From: Paenibacillus hexagrammi
GTDB taxonomy: Bacteria; Bacillota; Bacilli; Paenibacillales; NBRC-103111
NCBI RefSeq assembly: GCF_021513275.1
Contig: NZ_CP090978.1
Coordinates: 620,001-684,000, forward strand
Direction of reading: 5' to 3'
DNA length: 64,000 nucleotides
Below are positions 55,809-63,537 of this stretch, one piece after another (within the stretch, counting starts at the first letter, position 1; every line of letters begins with the position of its first letter). The notes beneath the pieces are model-generated. The model was given only the letters and a program-made list of their open reading frames with translations. It did not search any database and was not told where the DNA came from. The translations under genes were made by a program, and so were the position numbers.

Positions 55809-56972
55809 ATGAAGCGATGGTTACTTTCAGGAATGGCGGTTTGTACGATTTTTGCCGGGATGGGGAGCGCTCATGCAAGTGAGCAGCAGGTGCAGGTGTA
55901 TATTGATGATAAGCCGATTACATTCGAGGTGCAGCCGTTTATCGATAGTGGCACGACCATGGTTCCATTCCGAAGTGCCTTTGAAGCCCTCGGTATGAAG
56001 GTCAATTGGGACGGCGACAAGCAGGAGGTCACAGCTGAAGGGGAGCAGGCCAGCCTGAAGCTGACGATTGGCAGCAAAGCCGTTACTGTAGGCGGGGAAT
56101 CCAAGGAGCTGGAGGTAGCGCCCCTGATTGAGCAGGGAGTTACCTTTGTTCCGCTTCGCTTCATCGGGGAAGCTTCGGGACGTGAAGTAAGCTGGGACGG
56201 ACGAACGCAAACGGTGTATATCGCAAATACGGAACAGCAGATCAAGCATACGCTGGAACGGCAAACCAAGCTGACTCAAGAAGAGAACCTGGAGGCGGTC
56301 ATGGATACGGTGGACGAAAGCTCGCCAGTCTATGATTCTACAAAAGCGACTTTGTCTCAGATTTTCACGGTGTATGATCTGAGTTATACCATTAATGATA
56401 TGAAGCTGATGAAAGTGGATCACGATCAGGCGGAGGTTAAGCTTACGAGCACGGCTAAGAAAGTAAAGGGGCCTGAGTTCAAGGACAACAAGTCTGTAGC
56501 CGTAGTACAACTGCATCGTGTCGGCGGAGAATGGAAAACCTATCAGACCGTTATTGATAGCATCGATTACTTGAAGCAAGATGAGTTCAAGGCTGGAGAA
56601 GTAACGTTATCCAAGGAAGAACAAACAAAAGTGTTGGATGTCATCGAGCAGGATCGGGCCTTATCGGAGAAAGAGGATTTCACCGCTTTACGGAAGCTTT
56701 ATGCGGACGATTATCCGAATCTCGACCAGGAATGGAACCAATGGCAGCAGCTGGCTTCTGTATTTGATTTCAAAATGACCAATACCAAAGTGACGATTCT
56801 GGAAGCTTCTGATGATCGTGCTGTCGTGAAAGTAGATGCGAAGCTGGAGAAGGTAAGCGGTCCTGATTTTGCCAACATGGAAACGGAAGGGATCACGATT
56901 GTGAAAAAAGCAGAAGACGGAACCTGGAAAATCGCCGAAAGCGATGAATTAACGATTACGATGCTGCATTAA
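55809..56972 (+). CDS. Secreted protein with copper-amine-oxidase N-terminal domain and two NTF2-like domains
   Basis: 387 residues. The signal peptide is about 1-23 (ending AHA). A copper-amine-oxidase N-terminal-like domain (PF07833, about 28-135) is recognised by TTMVPFRSAFEALGMKVNWD and VTFVPLRFIGEASGREVSWDG, two halves of the stalk-like fold. Two similar domains of about 110 residues follow (about 160-260 and 270-385), each with a DLSYTINDMKLMKVDHDQAEVKL-like or FDFKMTNTKVTILEASDDRAVVKV pattern, as in NTF2/SnoaL-like proteins. It starts 1 bp after the S41 protease stop, whose own C terminus also carries the copper-amine-oxidase-like fold. The two are one operon. Such proteins are abundant in Paenibacillus, with functions mostly unknown. 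Confidence 0.88.
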   Translation: MKRWLLSGMAVCTIFAGMGSAHASEQQVQVYIDDKPITFEVQPFIDSGTTMVPFRSAFEALGMKVNWDGDKQEVTAEGEQASLKLTIGSKAVTVGGESKELEVAPLIEQGVTFVPLRFIGEASGREVSWDGRTQTVYIANTEQQIKHTLERQTKLTQEENLEAVMDTVDESSPVYDSTKATLSQIFTVYDLSYTINDMKLMKVDHDQAEVKLTSTAKKVKGPEFKDNKSVAVVQLHRVGGEWKTYQTVIDSIDYLKQDEFKAGEVTLSKEEQTKVLDVIEQDRALSEKEDFTALRKLYADDYPNLDQEWNQWQQLASVFDFKMTNTKVTILEASDDRAVVKVDAKLEKVSGPDFANMETEGITIVKKAEDGTWKIAESDELTITMLH

Positions 56973-57010
56973 GAAGCAGTACTTTTGTAAGATGATCTCG
57001 ATTCGTGTAA

Positions 57011-57052
57011 CGCCTCTATCTGGTTCTCTAAACCAACGATAGAGGTTTTTTC
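57011..57052 (+). terminator. Rho-independent terminator after the S41/CuAO-N operon
   Basis: CCTCTATC-TGGTT (57013-57025) pairs with AACCA-N2-GATAGAGG (57031-57045), and TTTTTTCTTT follows. Confidence 0.85.
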
Positions 57053-57155
57053 TTTATCAAATAGCATCATATTCAGATAGCAGAGACATAACAATTTTAC
57101 ATTATTTTCTTATAAAACCTATAATTCTCTTACATTCCATGGTAATCTATCATTT

Positions 57156-57169
57156 GTGCAAACGTTTGT
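57156..57169. promoter_or_regulatory. cre-like site (CcpA) upstream of the starch-enzyme remnant
   Basis: TGCAAACGTTTGTA matches the cre consensus TGNAANCGNNNNCA apart from the penultimate base and is nearly palindromic around ACGT. It lies about 40 bp upstream of the remnant's start codon, the arrangement expected for a catabolite-repressed amylase gene. Confidence 0.6.
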
Positions 57170-57205
57170 ACCACTATAAAGAGAGAATTGAAGGAGAGAA
57201 ACAAA

Positions 57206-57673
57206 GTGAAAGGCATTAGGTTTTTTTTCGTTGTAAACGGTTTAACGGCTGTGTTCAACGATGGCAGCGGAACTTGGGATAATAACGGAGGAAATAATTA
57301 TCGTTTTAACGAGGGCACATCCACATTTGAGAGCGGCACGATCACGGCTAGTGAGCCGCATCCGAGCATACTGACGATCACAGCTACCGTACCGGACCCT
57401 ACGCAGGCAGATGCGGATATCTATTTGTCATCCAATGTGAACACCTGGAACACATCCGACCCTTCCTATAAAATGACCAAAAACGTCGATGGCACCTATG
57501 TACTCAAGCTTCAGATTCCTCCAGGCACAAATTTGGAATACAAGCTAACAAAAGGCTCTTGGGATTCAGTTGAAGTAGATGCTAGCGGCACCGACATTCC
57601 CAATCGTTCCTTAACAACAACCGGTGGCATACAGAGTGTCGATATCACCGTGCAGCGTTGGAAAGACCTCTGA
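57206..57673 (+). pseudogene. Deletion remnant of a starch-active enzyme (CBM25 plus CBM20-like end)
   Basis: A 155-codon frame from GTG at 57206, with GAAGGAGAG upstream. Its first dozen codons (MKGIRFFFVV) look like the start of a signal peptide. They run directly into the second half of a CBM25 domain (TAVFNDGSGTWDNNGGNNYRF) and then a CBM20-like starch-binding domain (ADIYLSSNVNTWNTSDPSYKM onward). The catalytic domain, the rest of the signal peptide and the first half of the CBM25 are missing. A promoter region, cre site, ribosome site and stop all remain, so an internal in-frame deletion of an amylase-like gene near the T8 run at 57220-57227 is the simplest explanation. A small expressed product is possible. 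Confidence 0.7.
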
Positions 57674-57726
57674 GAATCGGGCATAAATTTGTAAACATTT
57701 TGATTTATAAGAGAATAGATACAAAT

Positions 57727-57760
57727 TTCGACAGAGATTCCATTTAGGATTAGGTATAAT
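57727..57760 (+). promoter_or_regulatory. Promoter of the hybrid kinase gene with TTCGACA box
   Basis: TTCGACA at 57727-57733 lies 28 bp (start to start) upstream of a perfect TATAAT at 57755-57760. The layout equals those at 26897 and 63391. No normal -35 is at the 17-bp position. Confidence 0.55.
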
Positions 57761-57821
57761 GGAAAAAGTTTTATTGTCATTTTGAAGATTTCAGAGAATG
57801 AGGGGGTTATTATGTCGAAGC

Positions 57822-59750
57822 ATGAGAAAGGTTCTGATTCTGTACGTTGCCGTTAGTCTCTTATTTATTGCGATTAATTATCAGTCTACAAGGGAAATGC
57901 ACGACAGCATCCAGACTGTGTATGAGTATGGTTGGGGAGACAGTGACATATCCGAAGCCGACGAAATCATTCGGTATTCGACGAATGACCTGAATGCAGT
58001 CAAGAAGAAGCTTGATGATGGAATGTGGATCAAGTTTCGCTTGCCGCAGCAGCTGAGCTGCTCCAAAGATTGCACTTTATTTGTCAGCGAGATTTATGAG
58101 AACTATGAAGTTTATATAGAGGGAGAGCGCATCTATTCATTCGGTAATCAGGGGAAGCGCCAGGGATGGAACTTAAATCTGATTCCGCTGGAGCCGGATT
58201 GGGGCGGTAAACCGATTTATTTTCGCATTCACTCTGATTTTGAACGTATTGGTTTTAAAGGCGAGGTCAAAGTCGACGAGAAATCCAATCTGGTCGTGTT
58301 CCTAATAAAGAACGATATCTTCCGTTTGATCATACCTATTTTAACGGTGGCCATCGGTATCTTCTTTCTCATCCTGGCTGTACGACAGAAACGGAATTTC
58401 TATTATATTTTCTTTGCGTTGTTTTTGATGATTTATACCAATGTTTTCATTGCTCGAACGTATATCAAAACCTTCCTATGGGATCATCCTTGGTTTTGGC
58501 TGGAATTCCGCTTTTTGTCCCTCTACATTGTTCCGGTTTTGTTCACCATTTTTATCGAAAGATTCCTAGGGACATTTCCTTATGTTTTCCGTTTCGTATG
58601 GATCACACATCTGCTGCTGTTTGCTGGGATTGCGGTAAGTCAGCTACTTGGGCTCTACAGTGTGCAGCAGTTTTATGATCTTTTCGATATGATACTATTG
58701 ATCAGTATGATTATAGTGATTTGTGTGGTTGTCATTTCAGCCAGACATCATCCGGATAATCAGATTCTGGCCGTTGGGTTTATCACGTATATGCTATTCG
58801 GCATGTACGACGTGTTGGTGACGTTAAATCTGATGCCGTACCAGGACTATTCCGTTGCGCAATACGGTTTATTCGTTCTGATTGTATCCATTCTGCATGT
58901 ACACTTACGAAGATACGTCAAGGTCTATCAAAATATTGAGCGTTATTCCAGGGAGCTTGCCGCCAAGAATGAAGAATTGCTGCGGTTAAGTAATGTGAAG
59001 GATGAATTTTTAGCCAATACATCTCATGAGCTGAGAACGCCTCTAAATGGAATTATCGGGATTGGGGAATCGATCCTGGATGGAATCGGGGGACCTATTC
59101 ATTCTACGGTTCGCTCGAATTTAGATATGATGGTCTCCAGCGCCAAACGATTGAGCAATCTGATCAATGACATCCTGGATTATTCGAAATTAAAGCATCG
59201 TGAGCTTGAACTTCAGAAAGAGAATGTGGAACTAAAAGGTGTTGTGCATACCGTTGTCGCGATGCTTAGTCCGCTGATTCGTAATAAAGAGCTAGAGATC
59301 GTTAGCTCCATTACGGATAACATGTATGTTACAGGGGATGAAAACCGCATTCAGCAAATTTTATACAATTTAGTTGGAAATGCAATTAAATTTACGGAAC
59401 AGGGCCAGGTACGAGTTTCAGCGAAAAGGCTAGAGGGATTCACGGAGGTACGGGTTTCGGATACAGGACCAGGTATTCCTGCAGATCGCTTGGAAAGCAT
59501 CTTCCAATCCTTTGAACAGCTAAGCGGTTCGGATACGCGAAAACACGGCGGGACCGGACTCGGCTTATCCGTAACGAAATATTTGGTGGAGCTGCATGGA
59601 GGTACCATTGAGGTAACATCTGATATAGGGAAGGGCACTACGTTCTCGTTCAAGCTGCCCACAGGAGCACAGGCAGACGCTTATGAGCAGGATCGGATAG
59701 TCTCTAGGGGGATAGCAGTCCCAGTAGTCCCATACCTTCGACAAGCCTAG
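57822..59750 (+). CDS. 7TM sensor histidine kinase, N-terminal part of a hybrid kinase
   Basis: 642 residues. A first membrane segment (about 3-20) is followed by an extracytoplasmic 7TMR-DISM-type sensor domain (about 25-165), seven hydrophobic segments (about 170-375) and a short coiled coil. HisKA has the phospho-His in NTSHELRTPLNGIIGIGES, and the HATPase shows NLVGNAIKFT, DTGPGIP, FQSFEQL and GGTGLGLSV. The frame ends at 59750 in an improbable tail (VVPYLRQA). Restoring one G at 59707-59711 and one A at 59794-59797 reads through DSSPSSPIPSTSLDEVAAGQK into the receiver of the next frame. The start is uncertain: ATG at 57798 and 57822 are in frame, and the best ribosome site (GAGGGGG) fits an out-of-frame ATG at 57812. 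Confidence 0.88.
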   Translation: MRKVLILYVAVSLLFIAINYQSTREMHDSIQTVYEYGWGDSDISEADEIIRYSTNDLNAVKKKLDDGMWIKFRLPQQLSCSKDCTLFVSEIYENYEVYIEGERIYSFGNQGKRQGWNLNLIPLEPDWGGKPIYFRIHSDFERIGFKGEVKVDEKSNLVVFLIKNDIFRLIIPILTVAIGIFFLILAVRQKRNFYYIFFALFLMIYTNVFIARTYIKTFLWDHPWFWLEFRFLSLYIVPVLFTIFIERFLGTFPYVFRFVWITHLLLFAGIAVSQLLGLYSVQQFYDLFDMILLISMIIVICVVVISARHHPDNQILAVGFITYMLFGMYDVLVTLNLMPYQDYSVAQYGLFVLIVSILHVHLRRYVKVYQNIERYSRELAAKNEELLRLSNVKDEFLANTSHELRTPLNGIIGIGESILDGIGGPIHSTVRSNLDMMVSSAKRLSNLINDILDYSKLKHRELELQKENVELKGVVHTVVAMLSPLIRNKELEIVSSITDNMYVTGDENRIQQILYNLVGNAIKFTEQGQVRVSAKRLEGFTEVRVSDTGPGIPADRLESIFQSFEQLSGSDTRKHGGTGLGLSVTKYLVELHGGTIEVTSDIGKGTTFSFKLPTGAQADAYEQDRIVSRGIAVPVVPYLRQA

Positions 59751-59799
59751 ATGAAGTCGCAGCTGGCCAGAAACCCGCAATTGGTGCGGGGTCAAAATT

Positions 59800-60852
59800 T
59801 TGGTTGTAGACGATGATCCTGTCAATATACAGGTTTTGGTCAATCATTTTAGTCTGCGGAATTGGCAGACCATGACAGCCCTTAGCGGTAAAGAAGCTAT
59901 GACGATCATCAGAGAGGACAAAGTCGATCTTGTTTTATTAGATGTCATGATGCCGGATATGAGCGGGCTGCAGGTGTGTCAAGAGATAAGAGAGCTCTAC
60001 ACGCACAGTGAGCTACCAGTCATTTTATTAACCGCCAAAAATACAAGAAGAGATATTGTGATAGGCCTACAAGCCGGAGCTAACGATTATCTGACAAAAC
60101 CGTTCTCCAAGGATGAATTGTTTGCGCGGGTCCATGCTCATATCGAAGTGGCGAAGGCTGCTGCTGAGCTGTGTATGGTGAAGGAAGCGGTGCAGACCGG
60201 CACTTCATTTTTGCGCCATGCGATTAAGAACGATGTAGGCATGATTCAACTTTTTAACGAAAAAATTAGAGAATATGCACAAGCTCACGGGATCGAATCT
60301 TTAATTCGCGATACGGATATTATTATGAAGAAAAATGCTCATCTGCTGGGAATGATCAGCCGCATCCATGATCTTACAGCGGATATCCAGCTTTACCTGA
60401 CCCAAGGGGACCTCGTCCAAACGATACGTCAAGTCGTGAATACAGTTCGGACTCAATGTGAGAAGGAGAACATACGCATAAATTTCCATTGTAAGAGTTT
60501 CGTCTTCATGGCATATGATCCCGTACACATGGAAGAAGTTCTTTATAATTTGGTACAAAATGCGAAGGAAGCCATCGAACCCTCCAAAGGTGAAATCACA
60601 ATCGATGTGACAGCTGAAAAAGAGCGCGTTTATTTGAAAATTATGGATACGGGCAGTGGGATACCGCAAGAGCATTTGCCATTCATATTCGAACCCTATT
60701 ATTCAACCAAACGAAGAGAGAGCAATTTCGGTCTGGGGCTCAGCTACTGCAAGAGAGTCATAGAGAAGCACGGAGGATGTATATCTGTCGAAAGTACTGC
60801 AAGAGGTACCAAAGTAATCGTAACCTTCTTCAGAACAGGTGAAAGGGGCTAG
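59800..60852 (+). CDS. Receiver plus histidine-kinase ATPase, C-terminal part of the hybrid kinase
   Basis: 350 residues as read. The receiver domain (about 1-118) has DDDPVN, phospho-acceptor Asp in LVLLDVMMPDMSG and Lys in YLTKPFS. A second kinase-like region follows, with a candidate His in FLRHAIKNDVG (about residue 140) and an HATPase with NLVQNAKEA, DTGSGIP, IFEPYYSTK and FGLGLSYC. The only start is a TTG inside KILVVDDD, without a ribosome site, which shows that the true N terminus lies upstream in another frame. Joined to the preceding frame it makes one protein of about 1010 residues: sensor-7TM-HisKA-HATPase-REC-kinase. It ends 3 bp before a NarL-type regulator. Confidence 0.85.
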   Translation: MVVDDDPVNIQVLVNHFSLRNWQTMTALSGKEAMTIIREDKVDLVLLDVMMPDMSGLQVCQEIRELYTHSELPVILLTAKNTRRDIVIGLQAGANDYLTKPFSKDELFARVHAHIEVAKAAAELCMVKEAVQTGTSFLRHAIKNDVGMIQLFNEKIREYAQAHGIESLIRDTDIIMKKNAHLLGMISRIHDLTADIQLYLTQGDLVQTIRQVVNTVRTQCEKENIRINFHCKSFVFMAYDPVHMEEVLYNLVQNAKEAIEPSKGEITIDVTAEKERVYLKIMDTGSGIPQEHLPFIFEPYYSTKRRESNFGLGLSYCKRVIEKHGGCISVESTARGTKVIVTFFRTGERG

Positions 60853-60855
60853 GTT

Positions 60856-61512
60856 ATGTCTGAACCCATTAGAGTTCTGCTTGTAGAGGATGATCCGGAT
60901 TGGATTGAAGGAATCAAGTGGGTGATAGAGAAGACAGAGGATATTATACTGCTCGGCTCGGTTTCTACCAAGGCGGATGCGATGCACCTCATGAGGCATG
61001 TCGAAGTGGATGTTGTTCTGCTGGATATCATGCTTCATAATAAGGCGGACGGTCTAGACGCCATTCAGGATATGCTGGAGATGAAGCCCGGAATCCATGT
61101 TATTATGCTGTCCTCCATGGATGATGAACAGATGGTATGGGAATCGTTTGTGATGGGGGCTTGTAACTATATCATGAAATCTTCCCAATACAAGGATATC
61201 CCGGTCGCAATCCGTGAGGCGCACAACAATCAAGCAGGAATCCACGCGTCAGCGGCCGTCATCGTTAGGAATCAATTTCAACGCATCCGAAAAGAGAAGA
61301 TCAGCCGACTTCTCACTAATCAGGAAAGAAAGATTCTGTCCTATGTCTATCTGGGGAAAAAGACTGCCGAAATCAAAGATTTACTGACCATCGAGGAGCA
61401 TACGGTTGAGAATTACATCACCAGCATTAATAAAAAGTTTAAAACAAATCGACGTAAAGATGCGGCGCTAGCAGCCAAAAAGCTTGGATTGCTCGATGAA
61501 TTTATTCCATAA
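60856..61512 (+). CDS. Response regulator, NarL/FixJ family
   Basis: 218 residues. The receiver (about 1-125) has EDDPDW, Asp in VVLLDIMLHNKADG and Lys in YIMKSSQYKD. The LuxR-type helix-turn-helix (about 155-205) shows LTNQERKILSYVYLGKKTAEIKDLLTIEEHTVENYITSINKKF. It follows the hybrid kinase by 3 bp and is the likely final acceptor of its phosphorelay. The targets are unknown. The convergent graspetide ligase gene is only 58 bp away beyond a terminator, so a link to that locus is possible but not shown. Confidence 0.94.
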   Translation: MSEPIRVLLVEDDPDWIEGIKWVIEKTEDIILLGSVSTKADAMHLMRHVEVDVVLLDIMLHNKADGLDAIQDMLEMKPGIHVIMLSSMDDEQMVWESFVMGACNYIMKSSQYKDIPVAIREAHNNQAGIHASAAVIVRNQFQRIRKEKISRLLTNQERKILSYVYLGKKTAEIKDLLTIEEHTVENYITSINKKFKTNRRKDAALAAKKLGLLDEFIP

Positions 61513-61527
61513 TGAATAAGGCTTACA

Positions 61528-61559
61528 GGCTGTTGAGGGAATCTCTACAGCCATTTTTT
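61528..61559 (+). terminator. Rho-independent terminator after the NarL-type regulator
   Basis: GGCTGTTGAG (61528-61537) and CTCTACAGCC (61543-61552) form a stem with one mismatch, followed by ATTTTTTAT. Confidence 0.75.
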
Positions 61560-61570
61560 ATGCCATTTCA

Positions 61571-62745
61571 TTACCATAACCCGATGATGTGCAACTGTCC
61601 GGATTGACGCTCAAGCTGCATAAACTGCTTAACCTCGCCAGTTTCACTCAAGAACTGCTTCTGTTGGGCGTCGTTAAGCTTGATAATGGTTCTTCCCTCA
61701 TGAGAAAGCTCACTTCGCCAATAGGCTTCAGCGATTTGATGATAGTCAAAGAAGTAACCTTCTTTATCGTAAATGGGGGTCCTGCTCTCAATACGGTTAC
61801 TCGATAAACGCTCCATCGAATGGGAACGGTCATGAGTGCTCATGTTGTCCCCACGAATCATAGCCTCGATGATGTTATCAGCAATGGGGGAGTGTGTTTT
61901 AATTTCGATGTCCAGGAAAGCCGGCATACTGTTGCACTCCAATAGCACGAATTCCCCTTGAGGAGTCATTCTGAGGTCAATTCCGCTAAATCGGAGGCTA
62001 AGCTTCTTCATTGCCAGGTCACATGCCGTGATGGTTGCTGCATCCAGCTGCACCGGCTCGTATTGTGCTTGCCCAGTATGATAGGCGGGGTCCGTTCGGT
62101 AATCGAGGATGGACGCATCGGATTTACATATAACATGTGCCGATAGCACTTGACCGTTCAGCATATTGACCCTGACATCCGCTCCAATAATTTCTTCTTG
62201 AAAAATAACAGGCTCATGATAGGCGTGTTCAAATGCATGTAAGACGTCATCAGTCACACGCTTGCAGAAGCTTCCTCCCCCAGCGGTTTGCAAACCGCTT
62301 GTCCCACTTCTTGTACAAACGTGCGGGCGAGAGAAGGAGAAGAAGTGACTAAGGTTTTCGGCATGCGGATACCTAGCCGCTGCAAGGCGTAGAGCTGAAC
62401 ATACTTGGAGTGATTGCCGGGAGGATTCATAACCATGCTTCCCTGTTCGTCAAGAATACTCAGCCAAGCGTGAACTGCTTCCATACAGGACATGTACCGC
62501 GAGTGTTCATTATATGGATTTCGGGCATCTTGCACGACCGTAGGCTTCATGTTCGTTATACTGCGGTAGTAAACGCCGCTAACAGGCTCTAACCGCTGTC
62601 CATTATAGTACAAAGCTCCTTCGCGCAGCGCGTAGTCATTGACTTCCGGCGAGCCTAGGACCATATGATCAATGCGCATACTGCGAAGCTTCTCCGCCAT
62701 ATATTGTCCATGAGGATCGCCCATAGGGTTAACGATGACAATCAT
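61571..62745 (-). CDS. ATP-grasp graspetide ligase with apparent frameshift
   Basis: RimK/MvdD-like ATP-grasp enzyme expected to form Thr/Ser-Glu ester bonds in the precursor encoded upstream. The start is ATG at 62745 (MIVIVNPMGDPHGQYM) with AAAGGAGTGATC upstream. The N-terminal fold has a conserved SKYVQLYALQRLGIRMPKTL and VCKPL. The glycine-rich ATP loop GGGSFCKRV sits at the frame break. The ATP-grasp core follows, with IFQEEIIGADVRVNML, RFSGIDLRM and LLECNSMPAFLDIE (metal and ATP-binding Glu/Asn). An unusual C-terminal extension covers the last 80 residues or so. Frame 1 ends at 62254 and frame 2 runs to 61571. One more G in the run at 62277-62281 joins them as KPLGGGSFCKR, giving 391 residues. 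It is downstream of the precursor on the same strand. Confidence 0.82.
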
Positions 62746-62761
62746 TTGATCACTCCTTTGC

Positions 62762-62840
62762 TCCATGAAAAGGGGGCTTTGCCCCCTCAGTCTGTAGATC
62801 AAGCAGGTTCCCTTACGAGGTTCAGTAGCTTTTCTCCGAA
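62762..62840 (-). repeat. Dispersed structured element between precursor and ligase, with attenuator-like hairpin
   Basis: Read on the minus strand it begins TCGGAGAAAAGCTACTGAA (62821-62839). This is identical over 19 bases to the element at about 43947-43965 and is followed by a conserved TCGTAA-GGGAAC stretch. It ends in GGGGGC-AAA-GCCCCC with TTTT (62768-62787). The hairpin would terminate part of the transcription between the graspetide precursor and its ligase, as often seen in RiPP operons. Confidence 0.75.
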
Positions 62841-62848
62841 TAAATGGA

Positions 62849-63088
62849 TTAGACCGTATACCAAGGAGAGCCTTCCTCACCAAGAGCCATCGTAGTCATA
62901 ATCGGGCCGGGCTTTGGATATGTACAGCCTTCTTCGCCTACAAGCATGGACGTGAGCTTAGAAATATCGGTGAGGCTTAGGCCTCCGTTAATCTCATTCA
63001 GCTCCACTTCCTGCAAATCAGCGCCTGTTCCAAACTGTTGACGGAGCAGTTCGAGCTGCTGCGCATCGAATTGAATCTTCATCATCAT
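62849..63088 (-). CDS. Graspetide precursor peptide with two T(T/S)xxxxEE cores
   Basis: 77-79 residues. Three ATG codons at 63088, 63085 and 63082 follow GAGGGGG, and the middle one is best spaced. The leader (about 1-44) is amphipathic and ends after NEINGGLSLTDISKL. The core part has two copies, 19 residues apart: TSMLVGEEG (46-54) and TTMALGEEG (65-73), separated by CTYPKPGPIM and ending SPWYTV. TTxxxxEE is the core motif of plesiocin, the group 2 graspetide, where each Thr forms a side-chain ester with a Glu. The first copy has Ser in place of the second Thr. A Cys and a Lys in the spacer are extra. The ligase gene follows 103 bp downstream, after a hairpin. Confidence 0.85.
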   Translation of the reverse strand: MMMKIQFDAQQLELLRQQFGTGADLQEVELNEINGGLSLTDISKLTSMLVGEEGCTYPKPGPIMTTMALGEEGSPWYTV

Positions 63089-63159
63089 TCACCCCCTCTT
63101 CTGCATTGAATGTAACGTACATTCGTTTGACTGCCAATATCCCAAGTAGGATACAAGCG

Positions 63160-63222
63160 GCAAACTAGTCGATAGAGTGGGTCCTCTTACTAGCTTCAGT
63201 AGCTATTCCACGAGCACAACCT
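63160..63222 (-). repeat. Diverged copy of the dispersed element upstream of the graspetide precursor
   Basis: CTTCAGTAGCT-TTC-CGA on the plus strand (63194-63212) and the preceding GGTCC-CTTAC-AG spacing align with the copies at 62762-62840 and 43944-44024. In this copy the terminal GC hairpin is replaced by a weaker TATCC-N5-GGATA stem without a T tail. It lies in the probable 5' leader of the precursor mRNA. Confidence 0.6.
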
Positions 63223-63390
63223 CCTTAGTCGCGCACAGGGGGTTGATTACATTTTCCTTAAAGAAATAAAGGGATTATGTCGAGCGCCTTGGAGGATATA
63301 AGATTCTGAGTATAAGACAATGCGATGAATTTCTGGACCTATATGTTAAAATCGTATGAAATTATTAAAAATGACATGTTATATCCAGAG

Positions 63391-63424
63391 TTCGACAAAA
63401 TTGTCATCTATTTTCATGTATACT
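63391..63424 (+). promoter_or_regulatory. Promoter of the GAF regulator gene with TTCGACA box
   Basis: TTCGACAAAATT at 63391-63402 lies 28 bp (start to start) upstream of TATACT (63419-63424). The first 12 bases are identical to those of the promoter at 26897. The start codon is about 110 bp downstream. Confidence 0.5.
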
Positions 63425-63537
63425 GATAGACAACTCGATAGAAATTGCCACTCATATTCGAATAGTACTCAGGGAGGGACATTTACACTCGTTTTGCCGA
63501 GATCGGAATTATCACATAGCCAAAGGAGAATCGTAGA

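Larger units (their letters stand above)
63089..63537. other. Divergent intergenic region of the graspetide locus
   Basis: 449 bp between the precursor and the GAF regulator. It holds the element copy at 63160-63222, a small hairpin TATCC-N5-GGATA near 63138-63153 and the TTCGACA-box promoter at 63391. A short plus-strand frame across 63356-63541 has no ribosome site and I discard it. I find no sigma-54 (GG-N10-GC) promoter. Confidence 0.55.

Noticed and set aside
63089-63160. A sigma-54 promoter (TTGGCA) upstream of the graspetide precursor
   Set aside because: TTGGCA is present on the minus strand, but no GC lies at the required 10-bp spacing, so the -12 element is missing.
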